Below are positions 1 to 11,905 of a DNA stretch of 64,000 bases, one piece after another. The notes under the pieces were generated by a model, which worked only from the letters and a program-made list of their open reading frames with translations, made no database searches and was not told the DNA's origin. Position numbers and translations under genes: made by a program. Each line of letters begins with the position of its first letter. Position 1 is the stretch's first letter. Source of the stretch: Manihot esculenta (Eukaryota; Streptophyta; Magnoliopsida; Malpighiales; Euphorbiaceae); the NCBI RefSeq assembly GCF_001659605.2, contig NC_035170.2, positions 24,482,190 to 24,546,189 on the forward strand, read 5' to 3'.

Positions 1-168
1 ATCAGTCCCCCTTCTGCTAGCATCAAAAGACCTTCTAGGGTCCCTTGACACTCTTACTCTGTTTGATCTACATGACATTGCCCTAGGCAATGCAGGAGGA
101 CGGGCGCTCGTGCCTTCATCCTCAAGTGGTACTCCAGTCAATCTTGCAGATCGACGGGTTCCTCTCAT
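1..168 (-). CDS. Ty3 retrotransposon gag, N-terminal fragment (cut by window edge)
   Basis: Read on the minus strand, an ATG at 168-166 opens a frame that stays open to the window edge (56 codons). It begins [14 protein letters not shown], the same start as the gag of the complete element at 8129, and continues with a similar Arg/Ser/Pro-rich stretch. It lies just downstream of the primer site and LTR on the same strand, as expected for gag of a minus-strand Ty3 element. Only the start is visible, so intactness of the rest is unknown. Confidence 0.75.
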   Translation of the reverse strand, partial: MRGTRRSARLTGVPLEDEGTSARPPALPRAMSCRSNRVRVSRDPRRSFDASRRGTD

Positions 169-425
169 CCTGTTTTCTGAAAAAAATAGTACACATCATA
201 CAAACATTAGCATCATATGGTTCATGTGGGCACACATGAACCCTCATCACATATACATCATTCATATCATAGCATCAATGCACATGTATATAATCATGGC
301 ATTTCACATCATCATACAAGACAGGACTCAACATCCTATCCTAGTGGACATGATCTTCCTATTGTGCTTGACCTTCTAGAACATCTATGAGCCCAACACT
401 CTAGGTCCGATCCTATGAACCTAGG

Positions 426-437
426 GCTCTGATACCA
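426..437 (-). other. Primer binding site (tRNA-iMet type)
   Basis: The minus strand reads TGGTATCAGAGC three bases after the LTR end at 441, the standard plant LTR-retrotransposon primer site complementary to initiator tRNA-Met. It fixes the orientation of the left-edge element as leftward and identifies 441-2715 as its 5' LTR. Confidence 0.9.
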
Positions 438-440
438 TTC

Positions 441-2715
441 TGTAACGACCCGAAAATCGGACCGCTACCGGCGCTAGGATCTAGGTCGGCTTAAGGCCGC
501 CGGAACCCGTAGCAAGCCTGACATGCAACCTGTAAACCTGTTTAATCCCATACATGATCAACAACATACATAAAAATTAAAACTTTTCTTTCAAACATCC
601 AACTCAACCTGAACATACACTGTACATAGTCATAATCATAATCGTGATCCCTCTGTGGGATCTCATCAATGCCCCAACGGGCGATACAACATGAGATGAG
701 TTGGCTTTCATGAACATTATAAAACATGTATTAAAAAGGGATACCTTACACATTGGGTCAAGCACAATCTCTAATCCTCAATATCATCACATACATTACT
801 ATTCATAACTTTACATCATTTTACAATTTATCATGTCCACACTCTATCTATTACAAACACATGACTTCATTACTCTAGTGGACCTCCTAGTCTACCCTGT
901 ACCTGCAATCCTGGGGAAATGGGAGAGGGGTGAGCTACTAGAGCCCAGTGAGCAGAATAATAAAAACATTTAAATCCTATGGATCATGGAATGCATCACA
1001 TCACAGCTAATCACATCAAGGATGAATTTGTCACCAATAGCCCTCTACATGGTCCAACTGTGCCAGAACGTAGAATGGGTCCTGGTCTTTCCCTTACATA
1101 TCATAACATAACAGTGTCCAACTGTGCCAGAACGTAGAATGGGTCCTGGTCTTTCCCTTACATGGTGCCAGCGAACGTAGAATGGGTCCCACTGGTCTTA
1201 CATTCCATACCGTACATATCACATCGTCATATCATAGATCGAGGGCTATGGATCATTCAACATTCATCCACATCAACATTTAACATATGCAATGCAACAT
1301 ATTCGTGAATTCTAATGCAAGCAACCTAATTCATCACATGGCATTCATGATGCATGAAGCATGCTAAAAAGTACATTATTTGCTTTAAAACATAGTAGGT
1401 TATTCCACTCACCTCTGGGTAGCTCCGACCAGACACTGGGGCAACAGACTCACTGCTGGGGTCCTCGGTTTCTCGGGTCCGAACCTACACAGGTGGACTC
1501 AAATGAGGGACCAAACATACATGAGCATAACTCTAAACTATTCCCCAAAAACCCCCTCAAACATCATGGAACAATCATAGAAAAACATGCAAGAAAAGGG
1601 CTGGACAGGGCACTTTCGGCGGCAAGTTCGGCTGCCGAAAGTCAGGCAGGTTCGGCGGCACCTTCGGCGGCCGAAACTCCTAGACAGAGGCGAAACTCAT
1701 GCATGTTCGGCGGCACTTTCGGCGGCCGAAACTCCCAGACAGAGACGAAAGTCCTCTTTCGGGGGCAGGCTTCGGCAGCCGAAAGGCTTGCCTCCCAGGC
1801 AGGTTCGGCGGCCGAAAGTCCTTCGGCTGCCGAACCTGGTTTCTGCCAAAGGGCAGAAACTTGGTTCCTCATGCACATTTGCCTCCCAAAACCATCCAAA
1901 CATGCATTTCTCCTAATCTACAACATACATACCCAAGCATGCAAGTTCTTAGGGGCATCAAACTACTTTAGACCCCATCTACAACACATCAAGCAACTCA
2001 CATTGTTCATAAACACATATTAACCCATAAACCTAACCATGAGCTAAACATGCATTCTACCCCATGAACTTCATAAAACTTACTTAAAACATACTATAAG
2101 CTAGAGATCGACTCTTACCTCTTAAAGATCGAGAGTAGAGGCGACCAAACTTGGAGTTGGAAGAGATTCGAGTTCTTGAACCTCAAAGCTCCAAAACTTT
2201 GCTCAAAAGCTCAAACCTTCAAAACGAAGTTAAAACAAGTGAAAAACTTGAAAGATCTAGAGGAAAAACATCAAAGATCGGTGAGGGGCGGCGGAAAGCT
2301 CACCTTGGCCGAAAATGGGGAAAAGCTCGCCCGTTTTCGGCTAAAGGACCCTTTTATAATGGCTGACCAGGCCACGTTCGGGGACCGAATGTGCCTCCGC
2401 ATGCATGCCATGTTCGGCGGCCGAACTTGAGGTTCGGCGGCCGAACCTGGACTTTCCTCACTTATGCTTTCGGGGGCCTAAAGGCGCTCCCGAAGGCATG
2501 CATGTTCGGCGGCCAAACTTGAGGTTCGGCGGCCGAACCTGAGTTTTCCTCCAAGGTTGTTTTCATGCAAAAACTCATTTCCATTTTACTTCAAAACATA
2601 AAACACATTAAAACATTTTATTAAAAACATGTTTCTACCCTACTAGAGGCTTCCGACATCCGAGATTCCACCGGACGGTAGGAATTCCGATACCGGAGTC
2701 TAGCCGGGTATTACA
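441..2715 (-). mobile_element. 5' LTR of a minus-strand Ty3 (Tekay-like) element
   Basis: On the minus strand the LTR starts TGTAATACCCGGC at 2715 and ends CGGGTCGTTACA at 441 (2275 bp), followed by the primer site. The termini match those of the LTRs at 4709, 5773 and 13161, so it is the same broad family. It carries a TATA-like block near 2351-2358, clusters of TTCGGC/GCCGAA motifs (1615-1835 and 2375-2540), and a short tandem repeat of the AGAATGGGTCCTGGTCTT type at about 1040-1190. The 3' LTR is beyond the left edge. Small frames inside it (for example 1361-2023) are compositional and not genes. Confidence 0.88.
2351..2358 (-). promoter_or_regulatory. LTR TATA box (left-edge element)
   Basis: The minus strand reads ATTATAAAAGGG, in the same position relative to the GC-rich TTCGGC motifs as the CTATAAAAGGG of the intact element at 6039. 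It is a likely Pol II TATA box for the element transcript. Confidence 0.6.
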
Positions 2716-3365
2716 CTATGAGTTTCTTATCTTTTTAACCCTTACATATGATATAGATATTTTGAAAATGACTTGAAATAGTTTTAAATGACATGTGTAT
2801 TTAGGTTAAACAATTTGATACATTGAGTTAAAGATACTTGGCCATGATAAACTTAGTAGGAGTCGAGTTAGCTTAAGGATATGACATGCCATATAAATAT
2901 ACAGAGATCATAGTACTGCTACCAGTACAAGATCTATATTTGAGGTTACATATCAGGTACCTCATAAGCATGGTCACGGAGTCCTGCTACCACAGTTTTG
3001 GACTTTGAGCTTATCGTTTGACACTCTGTGCCCATCGTTATAATTTCTTATCTACCTAGCCGACCCTACTATATATTTATAAAGACTGATAATCTAATTA
3101 AGATTGATGCTCGATTTTTGTGAAGTTATGAGTGAATGTTATCATATTTGCATTTATTGCATGTACTAGACTATAGTGATTTGCTATGAATATAAAATGT
3201 ACAATAGTAGCAAAAGAAGATGTTTTATTGAATCTGAAAAAAATTCTTGGCATACACAAGAATACATATTGCACTCATATCTCATACCAAAAAGTTTGAC
3301 AAGTATGCTTTATATTATATTAACTATATTTTATATGCTTGTAATTGTTTATTTAATTATCTATA
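2716..3365. other. Non-coding, probably older LTR or intergenic DNA
   Basis: No convincing gene is present. The sequence contains a moderately GC-rich stretch (2900-3060) with phrases such as CTGCTACCACAGTTTTGGAC that resemble internal LTR or leader sequence of Ty3 elements. The matching continuation may be at 16681-16900, because everything between is nested insertion. I could not find termini. Confidence 0.35.
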
Positions 3366-3849
3366 TGTTGAACCTAAATGTTCTAAACCTTGTTTTGATG
3401 ATTAATAAACAATTGGTGTGCTACTAATTATCTTCAAAAGTGTTTGTGTTGAGCTTGTAGGTCTCTTTCTATCAAGAATGAAATTGCTTCAATCTCAAAA
3501 GAGAAAAGTGCCTAATTTGAAAGCATGCCACAAGGAAGGGATAAGAAAGTATTTTTTGTTTATGCTTTGTTAAATTTTATGCATTGTGAATTTCAATTTA
3601 TTAATTGTGATGACTCAAGGTTTCTTTCATTTCTAAAAGTTTTTTAGATATGGCCAAATCTTTAAGTAATTAACTTTCGGGGACTAAAATGAAATTTTTC
3701 AAAAGAAGTGATTTTGAAATTATTCTTTATCAAAATCAAGATCTAAAAATATGGGTTACAAAAATTCAAACAGATTGAAAAATAGATTTTTATAGCCTAA
3801 GTTATGATTTTTCAAAGAATTTAATGAAATATTTGTGTGCTCCCTAAAG

Positions 3850-4300
3850 CCAAGTTCGGCTTCCGAAAGTCAGGGTCAGAGACGAAAGTCCCACATGTTC
3901 GGCCGCCGAACATTGACTTTCAGCCACCGAAAGTGTGTTTTCAAATTGCAGCCTAAAGTGCAACCTTTGGCCTCTGAAAGTAAGGGATAGAGACGAAAGT
4001 CCTGTATGTTCGGCCGCCGAAGGTGGATGCTCCCTAAGCTAAATGTTTGGCTTCCGAAAGTGAAGGACAGAGGCAAAAGTCACCTATGTTCGGCCGCTGA
4101 ACATTACCTTCGGCCGCCGAAAGTGTGCTTTTAAGTCTGCCTCCGAAGCCTAAAGTTCGGCTTCCGAAAGAGAGGGACAGAGACGAAAGTTCCACAAGTT
4201 CGGCCGCTAAACTATGACTTTAGGCCGCCGAAAGTCCTTTTTTAAAGAGTGATGTTCTTCACCTCAAATAGTTCGGCCGCCGAACTCTAAGCTTAGGCCG
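3850..4300 (+). repeat. Tandem GC-rich repeats with TTCGGC-type palindromes
   Basis: About four diverged copies (period roughly 110-120 bp) of a block containing TTCGGCTTCCGAAAGT, an AGAGACGAAAGTC stretch and TTCGGCCGCCGAA. They lie inside the outer solo LTR. The same vocabulary recurs in the unrelated-looking Ty3 LTRs of this window. Confidence 0.65.
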
Positions 4301-4399
4301 CCGAACCTGAGTTTTTCTGAACACGGTGTAATGGTTATTTCTGCACATAAACGGCTCTATTTGCATTTAATGCACTCCCAACGGTCATATTTATGACTG

Positions 4400-4409
4400 A
4401 ACTATAAAT
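4400..4409 (+). promoter_or_regulatory. TATA-like box in outer solo LTR
   Basis: CTATAAATAC at about 4401-4410, preceded by the TTCGGC repeats and followed by non-coding leader-like sequence, is placed as an LTR promoter would be. Activity cannot be judged from sequence. Confidence 0.45.
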
Positions 4410-5012
4410 ACAATGAGTTTTTGATATGAAAAGGTTACAACAACCATCTAAGCAAATATTTATTGAGATTACAGCATTTTTCACTCTCTCTCTCTCAAAA
4501 CCTTGAGCCAAAGCATTAATTTCTTGAAAGCTTATTTTGAGTTGTAATTGATTGGGTTTACAGAGTGAGTAAAGGTTGTTGAGTGATTCTATTGTAGTGG
4601 GTGTGGTATTGAGCAAAGGATTGCTCTTAAGTGAAAAAGAGATTTGTAAAGAGCAAAGGCTTGCTCTAAGATTGTAAGGGTTTTTAATCTTCACCCAAAG
4701 AAGATTTGTGTAATACCCGGCTAGACTCCGGTATCGAAATTCCTACCGTCCGGTGGAATCTCGGATGTCGAAGACCTCTAGAAGGGTAAAATCATGTTTT
4801 TATTAAATGTTTGAATGTAATTTATGATTTTAAGTAAAAAGGAAACTGAGTTTTAAATGAAATAGACCAAGGAGGCATTTCCAGGTTCGGCCGCCGAACA
4901 TTGGATGGTTTAAGGGGGCAAGTTAGGCTTCCGAAAGTTTCAAAGGTTCGGCCGCCGAACTTGCATGAGATTTGAAGGCACTTTAGGCTGCCGAAAAGTG
5001 GTCTGGTAGCCC

Positions 5013-5022
5013 CTATATAAGG
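5013..5022 (+). promoter_or_regulatory. TATA box of Ty3 solo LTR
   Basis: CTATATAAGG lies downstream of TTCGGC-type motifs, in the position that corresponds to the TATA of the intact element's LTRs. Confidence 0.55.
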
Positions 5023-5772
5023 GCTCCATGGCCGAAACGGGCGAGTTTTCTCCCCATTTTCGGCCACGGTGAGTCCATGCTCTCCCATGGTTCGTTTTTG
5101 ATTATTTTCCTCCGATCTTTCATGTTTTAACAAGTTTTATGTTGATTTGAAGATATTTGAACAAAAGAGCAAGTTTTGGAAACTTGGAGACCAAAGAGCG
5201 GATTTCTCCCCATCTCCGAGTTGGATCGTCTCTCCTCTCGTTCTTCAAGAGGTAAGAGTAGATCCATAGTTCATTTCATGTTTTAAGTAAGTTTTATGAA
5301 GTTTCTTGGGGTAGAAATGCATGTGTAGGTTATGTTGAGTTTTTTGGTTAAATGTGTGTTTATGAGCAATGTATGTTGGTTATGCATGTTTGATGTGTTG
5401 TAGTTGGGGTTTAGGATAGTTTGAAGCCCCTAGGAGCTTATATGCTTGAGTATGCATGTTGTAGAATAGGAAAATGCTTGATTGAATGAGTTGGGAGGCT
5501 TTTATGCATGTAGAGGCTGAGTTTTTGCCCTTTGGGAAGAACTCAGGTTCGGCATCCGAAGGCTCTTTCGGCTGCCGAACCCTACCTGAGGTAGCATGTA
5601 TCGGCTGCCGAACCCTGCCCCCGAAAGTGGACTTTCGACTCTGGAAGGGAGTTTCGGCAGCCGAAGGTGCCGCCGAACATCCATGAGTTTCATCTCTGGA
5701 GGGAACCTTCGGCCGCCGAACCTGCCGCCGAAAGTGCCCTGTTCAGCCTTCCTTTGCATGACTTATGTGATT

Positions 5773-7935
5773 TGTAATACCCGGCTCGAGTCCGGCATCG
5801 GCATTCCTGTCGTCCGGTGGAATCTCGGGTGTCGGAACCCTCGAGAAGGGTAATGCATATGTTTTCCAAGGTATTTTCACTTGTTTTTATGTTTTGAAGT
5901 GTTCAAAGACTTGAGTTTTGAAAGAAAAGCAATAAGGGAGAAATGCAAAGGTTCGGCCGCCGAAGGTCACTTTCGGCCGCCGAACATTGCATGGTTGCGG
6001 CTTCACGTTCGGCTGCCGAAGGTGGTCTGGCCAGCCACCTATAAAAGGGCCAAGGGTCGGTGGAAGGAGGTTATTTCTCCTCCACTTGCAGCCAGAGGTG
6101 AGTTTCAGCCTCTCCCACGTTGACTTTCATGTTTTCCATGATTTTCATCAAATCTTTCAAGAGTTTTAAGAGTTTTGGTGACTTATGAAGGTTTTGAGCA
6201 AAAGAACCAAGTTTTGAAGCTTGGAGCTTTGGAAGAGCTTTTCTTCATATCTCCACGTTAGGATCCTTCATCCTCCAGTTGTGTAAGAGGTAAGTGAAGA
6301 TCCTGAGCTTCTTTGATGATTTTGAAAGGTTTTATGAGTTTGGATGGGTAGTATGCATGTTTAGGTTTAGGTGAGGTTTTTGGTGAGTTGTGGTGTTCAA
6401 CCATGTTTAAGTGTTATGTGCTATGTTTGTTTGGGGTTTTAGGGTAGTTTTAGACCCATTTGTGCATATATATGTGTATATGATCGTTGGGAGTAGTTGA
6501 TATGCATGTGTGTAGGTTTTTGGGCAAAGTTTGCATGAAACAGAGCAGGGTTCTGCCCTTCGGGCAAAACCAGGTTCGGCCGCCGAAGGAAGGTTCGGCC
6601 GCCGAATCCCTTGTGGAGGCAGTTCGGCTGCCAAAGGTTGCCCCCGAAAGCTAGGCGTTCAGTTTAGAAAGAGACTTTCGGCCGCCGAAAGAGGGAGTTC
6701 GGCCGCCGAAAGTGTGTGAGTTTCGTCTCTGGACGAGACCTTCGGCCGCCGAAGGTGCCGCCGAACATGCATGAGTTTCGTCTCTGGAGTAGGGTTTCGG
6801 CCGCCGAACCTGCCGCCGAAAGTGCCCTGTCCAGCTTTCTTTTGCATGTTTTATGTGTTGGTTTTAGGATTGTTTAGAGGGGTTTTGGGGAGTTTCTGAG
6901 AGATATTCTTGAGTGAGTTTGGTCCCTCATTTGAGTCCACCTGTGTAGGTACGGACCAGAGGCCTCAGGGAGGTCAGCAGTGAGTCCAGTGTCAGAACCT
7001 GCAGAGTCAGTTCAGAGCAAAGTAAAAGTGAGTGGAATTTAACTGAATGTAATGTTTTAATCTGAGAACTGACTATTTTATCATGCTTCATGCATCATGA
7101 ATATGCTATAGGGTGAGTGCATTAGTGTACACAAAGATGATGCATTGCATTTATCCTTGTACTTGGCATTGCTCCTTGTACATTGCTTATGTGAGACGGC
7201 ACGGACTTCGTGAGGATTCATTAGCCCTCAGAGGAAAGACCTGGAACAGCCCTACGGGGACCAGGCACACAAAGACCTGGAACAGCCCTACGGGGACCAG
7301 GCACATGGTACTCCGGTACCCCAGATGAGATAGAGGGAGTTTTGATCCGTCCGGCCGAGGTGATGTGATTATGTGTTGCATTCCATGAGAGCATGTTTTA
7401 TCACCTGTTATTTTATTCCTATTCTACTCACTGGGCTCTAGTAGCTCATCCCTCTCCCCTAACTCAAGTTGTGCAGGTTCAGAGGTCAGAGAGAACTCAG
7501 CAGGGTACAGGAAGAGTACAGAGTGGTGTAATAGCTAGTGTGGACATGTAAATGTATAGAGATAGTGTATATGTACAGTGTATAGAATGGTGCTTGACTT
7601 ATAAAACTTGTAATCCCTTTGTGGAGTCACATGATCAGTTTATGTATGTTTCTTTATTGTTGTATGTTTATGAGCAAAACCAGGCTTAACATTCTGAAAT
7701 TGATCCGCCTAGAGCCATGAGAAGCTCTAGTAGGGATTAGTAGAGAACAGAGAGAGTGCATGCACAGGTTAAGCCTTGGAATGAAGAAAAGTGTTATGTT
7801 TTTACAGAAAATGTATGATCATGTATGGGATTTCACAGGTATACAGACAGGATAGCAGGCTTACTACGGGTCCCGGCGACCTTAAGTCGATCTGGATCCT
7901 AGTGCCGGTGGCAGTTCGGTTTTCGGGCTGTTACA
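5773..7935 (+). repeat. 5' LTR of intact Ty3 element
   Basis: Starts TGTAATACCCGG and ends GGGCTGTTACA. It contains roughly ten TTCGGC-N-GCCGAA motifs in two clusters (5950-6020 and 6570-6810), a TATA box at 6039-6047, and two tandem copies of a 36-bp unit containing ACCTGGAACAGCCCTACG (7227-7305). Small frames inside are not genes, because the same frames recur in the 3' LTR. Confidence 0.95.
6039..6047 (+). promoter_or_regulatory. TATA box, 5' LTR
   Basis: CTATAAAAG followed by GGCC lies about 30 bp downstream of a TTCGGCTGCCGAA motif. It is duplicated exactly in the 3' LTR at 13427-13435. This is the likely start region for the genomic transcript. Confidence 0.65.
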
Positions 7936-7938
7936 GAT

Positions 7939-7950
7939 TGGTATCAGAGC
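7939..7950 (+). other. Primer binding site (tRNA-iMet)
   Basis: TGGTATCAGAGC begins three bases after the 5' LTR end. It is the start site for minus-strand DNA synthesis in plant LTR retrotransposons. Confidence 0.95.
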
Positions 7951-8128
7951 CCTAGGTTCACATGGTCGGACCTAAGAGAGAGAGTTGGGCTCATAGAGAG
8001 GTTTAGCAGGTCAAGCACCATAGGAAAAACATGTCCACGAGGATAGGATGTTCTGCTGATGTGCAATGCCATGAGTTATGCATGTGCATGTTTTTTGATG
8101 TGTTATGTGATTTGTTGTTTTCCAGAGA

Positions 8129-11100
8129 GTGAAGATGCGAGGAACTCGTCGATCCGCGAGATTGACTGGAGTCCCACCTGTAAGTGAGGGTATAGCTGCT
8201 CGTCCACCTGCCTTGCCAAGGGCAAGATCTCACAGGTCAAGCAGGGAAGGAACGTCACGAGACCCGAGAAGGTCTTCTGACGAGAGCAGGAGAGGAGTAA
8301 GCAGAGGGGGAAGGTCAGTAGAAGAAAGAGGTGTGATGGAAGAGGATCAGAGTAGAGATGTAAGCATGGGTGTAGGAAGGTCAGAAGAAGGTATGGGGGA
8401 GTCCCAGGGAGGCATGCAGGCCTCGGGGTTTGGCTATCCACCCTTTCCTCAGGGCCCAGAGTATCCGATGGGAGGCACGTCGGATTACTCCAGCTTTGCC
8501 CCATATCCACCCTACATGCCATATATGCCCTATCCTTCCTTTTATCCACCATATCACATGTATCCACCCCCACCTGTTCATCCAAGTCCAGTACAGCCTG
8601 AAGTGAGGGAACCAGTTCCTCCACCACCACCTCCTGAACCAGTAACCCCTGTTGTGGAAGCACAGCAACCCAGGTCGTCAGAGGGAAGGAAGGTGAAGAT
8701 GACCGAGTACTTAAAGTTGGATGCTCCTAAATTCAATACAGGAGATGATCCCTTTGAGTATCTCAGTGCAGTTAGAATGATAACAAGTGAGTTGGGAGCA
8801 GATGATGGTAGAGCTATTGAGATGGCAGGGTTCACTTTAAAGTGCAAGAAAGCTAGAGAATGGTTCAAGAACTATGTGGACCCGAGACTTGAGAGTATGA
8901 CATGGGAAGAGTTCGCCAACGAATTTGCTGGATGGGCTTTTCCTGACAGTTCCAGGGAACTAAAGGTTGTGGAGTTTGAGCAGTTGAGACAGACGGAGGA
9001 GATGAGTGTTGATGAATATACAGATAAGTTCCTGGAATTGTTGCCATATGTCGGTCAGGCATATGATACAGATCAGAAGAAGGCAAAGAGATATGCCACG
9101 AGGCTTCATCCTAGGTATTTCTCTTTGATTCTTCATGCGGAGAAGGAAAGTTTCCACTCTATTGTGGATGCTGCTAGAAAGATGGAGGCCAGTGCCATAA
9201 GTCAAGGTGTAGTCAAGGCACAGTCTTCTGGTGTTAAACCCGGTTCCTCCTCACAGAGTACAGCAAGTGCAAGTAAGAAGAGATGGGAGAAATTCAGAGG
9301 AAAGAGAGGCAAGTTTTGGAACAGGCTTAAGTCGGGTCTGGGAATGAGTAGTGTCTCCAGTTCTGGCGCAGATTTTCCAGTGTGCAAGAGGTGTGGCAAA
9401 CAGCATAGAGGAGCTTGTCAGTTGGGATCCACAGCCTGCTATAGATGTGGGCAGGAGGGACATTATGCACGAGAATGTCCTCAGGCGACTTTAGTTGCAC
9501 CATCCCAGCAGATGAGTACAGGCAGTGTAGTACAGCCAGTAGCTTCAGCCATACCACCAAGCAGTGGCAGAGGAAGAGGAAGAGGGGCAGCCTCTTCATT
9601 AGGGATGGGTTTCCGAGGTGCAGGTCCGTCAGCCCCAGCACGGATTTTCACCCTGACTCAGCAGGAGGCAGACACGTCGAACACGGTGGTGTCAGGTAAT
9701 CTCATCATTGGGTGTTCAGAGGTGTATGCTTTAATGGACCCCGGTGCTTCTCACTCTTTCATTTCTTCTAGAGCTGCAGAGAGGTTGAGTCTGATGGTGT
9801 CTGAGTTAGAGTGTCCTCTATGGGTCAGTGGACCCAAATGTGATCCATCTTTGGCAGAGTCAGTCTGTCGGTTCAGTCCAGTGTGCATAGAGGGTAGATA
9901 CCTTCCAGCTGACCTGGTGGTTCTAGAGTTGACAGATTTTGATGTCATTCTAGGGATGGACTGGTTATCTACGTATGATGCAACCCTGAACTGTAGAGAC
10001 AAGGTAGTCAGTGTCAGAGACCAGGATGGATCAGAGTGTGTCTTCAGAGGAGACAGGAGAGGGACACCGAGGGGTTTGATATCAGCCCTCCGGACTCGTA
10101 GGATGTTAAGGAAGGGGTGTCAGGGGTTCCTAGCTTATGTGAGAGAGCTAGACAGTCAGGTTAGGGAACCATCCTCAGTACCAGTTGTTAGAGACTTTCT
10201 AGATTTGTTTCCTGAAGAGCTTCCAGGACTGCCACCGGATAGGAAAATAGAGTTCGAGATTGAGTTGATGTCCAGTGCCAGACCGATCTCTATTCCTCCC
10301 TACAGGATGGCACCAACAGAGTTGCGAGAGTTGAAAGAGCAGTTACAGGATTTGGTAGCTAAGGGTTTCATCCGCCCGAGTACCTCACCTTGGGGTGCTC
10401 CAGTATTATTTGTCAGAAAGAAGGATGGACCTCTTAGACTTTGTGTCGACTACAGACAGTTGAACAAAGTCACTATCAAAAACAAGTATCCATTACCCAG
10501 GATCGATGATCTATTCGACCAGCTGGCAGGAGCAGGTTGTTTTTCGAAAATAGATCTGAGATCCGGATACCATCAGTTGAAGATCAGGGAAGGAGATGTC
10601 TCCAAGACTGCTTTTAGAACCAGATATGGGCATTATGAGTTCCTTGTGATGCCGTTCGGGTTGACTAACGCCCCTGCAGCATTCATGGATCTCATGAACA
10701 GGGTTTTCAGGGAGTACTTGGATCGTTTTGTGATCATCTTTATTGATGATATCTTGGTGTACTCCAGGAATGCAGAGGACCATGCCCAGCATCTGCGGAT
10801 AGTGCTGCAAACCTTGAGAGAGCATGGCTTGTATGCCAAGTTCTCCAAGTGCGAGTTCTGGCTAAGGAGCATTTCCTTTTTGGGACATGTTGTATCAGAG
10901 GAAGGTATAGCAGTAGATCCCAAAAAGGTAGAGGCAGTAGCCAATTGGCCTACACCCACTACAGTGACAGAGATCAAGAGTTTTCTGGGTTTGGCAGGCT
11001 ACTATCGGAGGTTTGTTCAGGACTTCTCGAAGATAGCTGCTCCTATAACCAGACTGACCAGAAAGAATCAGAAGTTCATATGGTCAGAGGATTGTGAGGA

Positions 11101-11905
11101 GAGTTTTGCAGAGTTGAAGAGACGATTAACTTCAGCACCGGTGTTAACTCTGCCGAACAGTGATGCAGATTTCACAGTGTTCTGTGATGCATCCCGAGTG
11201 GGTTTAGGTTGTGTGTTGATGCAGAATGACAGAGTGATAGCTTATGCTTCTAGACAGCTGAAGAAGCACGAGCTGAATTACCCGACACACGATCTTGAGA
11301 TGGCAGCTGTTATCTTTGCACTTAAGATGTGGAGGCATTACCTCTATGGGGTAAAATGTGAGATCTATACGGATCATAATAGCCTACAGCACATCTTAAG
11401 TCAGAGAGAGTTAAACTTGAGCCAGAGACGGTGGGTAGAATTGCTCAGTGATTACGATTGTAAGATCCAGTATCATCCGGGCAAGGCTAATGTTGTAGCT
11501 GATGCCTTAAGCCGAAAGTCACTTGGCAGTTTATCCCACATTGCAGTAGAGAGAAGACCGGTGGTGAAGGATTTCTACAAGCTCATGGAAGAAGGGTTAC
11601 AGTTGCAGTTATCTGGTACAGGTGCTTTGCTCGCACAGATGAGAGTGACACCAGTGTTTCTAGAGCAAGTGGCTCTGAAACAGCACGAAGACCCCGAGTT
11701 AGTGAAGATTGCCAGGACTGTTCAGTCTGGCAACAATGCAGAGTTCAGATTTGATGGTGAGGGGATTCTTCGGCACGGTAAGAGGTTATGTGTACCAGAT
11801 GATAGCAGTTTGAAGGCAGACATTATGAGGGAAGCTCATAATGCGCGGTATAGCATTCACCCGGGAGCCACCAAGATGTATCAAGATCTGAGAAGGGTGT
11901 ATTGA
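8129..11905 (+). CDS. Gag-protease-RT-RNase H polyprotein (ends at a premature stop)
   Basis: This is a 1258-residue frame. The N-terminus is basic and then Pro/Tyr-rich. A retrotransposon gag domain lies at about residues 200-355 and a CCHC knuckle ([15 protein letters not shown]) near 436. An aspartic protease site near 536 reads MDPGASHSF, with Pro where Ser/Thr is commonest. The reverse transcriptase has its catalytic FIDD near 870. RNase H follows (VFCDAS near 1016, YTDH near 1080), then the start of the integrase zinc finger near 1237. The frame ends in TGA at 11903-11905, where the family normally has a Trp codon, and the same frame continues beyond it. The start fits the ATG-R-G-T-R-R context shared with the left-edge element. 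Antisense frames over this region are shadows. Confidence 0.93.
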   Translation: MKMRGTRRSARLTGVPPVSEGIAARPPALPRARSHRSSREGTSRDPRRSSDESRRGVSRGGRSVEERGVMEEDQSRDVSMGVGRSEEGMGESQGGMQASGFGYPPFPQGPEYPMGGTSDYSSFAPYPPYMPYMPYPSFYPPYHMYPPPPVHPSPVQPEVREPVPPPPPPEPVTPVVEAQQPRSSEGRKVKMTEYLKLDAPKFNTGDDPFEYLSAVRMITSELGADDGRAIEMAGFTLKCKKAREWFKNYVDPRLESMTWEEFANEFAGWAFPDSSRELKVVEFEQLRQTEEMSVDEYTDKFLELLPYVGQAYDTDQKKAKRYATRLHPRYFSLILHAEKESFHSIVDAARKMEASAISQGVVKAQSSGVKPGSSSQSTASASKKRWEKFRGKRGKFWNRLKSGLGMSSVSSSGADFPVCKRCGKQHRGACQLGSTACYRCGQEGHYARECPQATLVAPSQQMSTGSVVQPVASAIPPSSGRGRGRGAASSLGMGFRGAGPSAPARIFTLTQQEADTSNTVVSGNLIIGCSEVYALMDPGASHSFISSRAAERLSLMVSELECPLWVSGPKCDPSLAESVCRFSPVCIEGRYLPADLVVLELTDFDVILGMDWLSTYDATLNCRDKVVSVRDQDGSECVFRGDRRGTPRGLISALRTRRMLRKGCQGFLAYVRELDSQVREPSSVPVVRDFLDLFPEELPGLPPDRKIEFEIELMSSARPISIPPYRMAPTELRELKEQLQDLVAKGFIRPSTSPWGAPVLFVRKKDGPLRLCVDYRQLNKVTIKNKYPLPRIDDLFDQLAGAGCFSKIDLRSGYHQLKIREGDVSKTAFRTRYGHYEFLVMPFGLTNAPAAFMDLMNRVFREYLDRFVIIFIDDILVYSRNAEDHAQHLRIVLQTLREHGLYAKFSKCEFWLRSISFLGHVVSEEGIAVDPKKVEAVANWPTPTTVTEIKSFLGLAGYYRRFVQDFSKIAAPITRLTRKNQKFIWSEDCEESFAELKRRLTSAPVLTLPNSDADFTVFCDASRVGLGCVLMQNDRVIAYASRQLKKHELNYPTHDLEMAAVIFALKMWRHYLYGVKCEIYTDHNSLQHILSQRELNLSQRRWVELLSDYDCKIQYHPGKANVVADALSRKSLGSLSHIAVERRPVVKDFYKLMEEGLQLQLSGTGALLAQMRVTPVFLEQVALKQHEDPELVKIARTVQSGNNAEFRFDGEGILRHGKRLCVPDDSSLKADIMREAHNARYSIHPGATKMYQDLRRVY

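Noticed and set aside
1361..2023. 220-residue frame rich in AAE/SAAES repeats in the left LTR, with overlapping frames on both strands
   Set aside because: Produced by repeated TTCGGC/GCCGAA motifs being open in several frames. It lies inside an LTR and has no homology-like domain.
4335..4694. 119-residue minus-strand frame
   Set aside because: Lies within the outer solo LTR downstream of its TATA-like box on the other strand. No recognisable domain and low-complexity composition.
5881..7328. Small frames repeated identically at 13269-14716
   Set aside because: They are duplicated only because they lie in the two LTRs. Non-coding regulatory and leader DNA.
8103..8663. 186-residue minus-strand frame opposite gag
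   Set aside because: Shadow of the gag coding region. No start context or domain, and the plus frame is clearly the real one.
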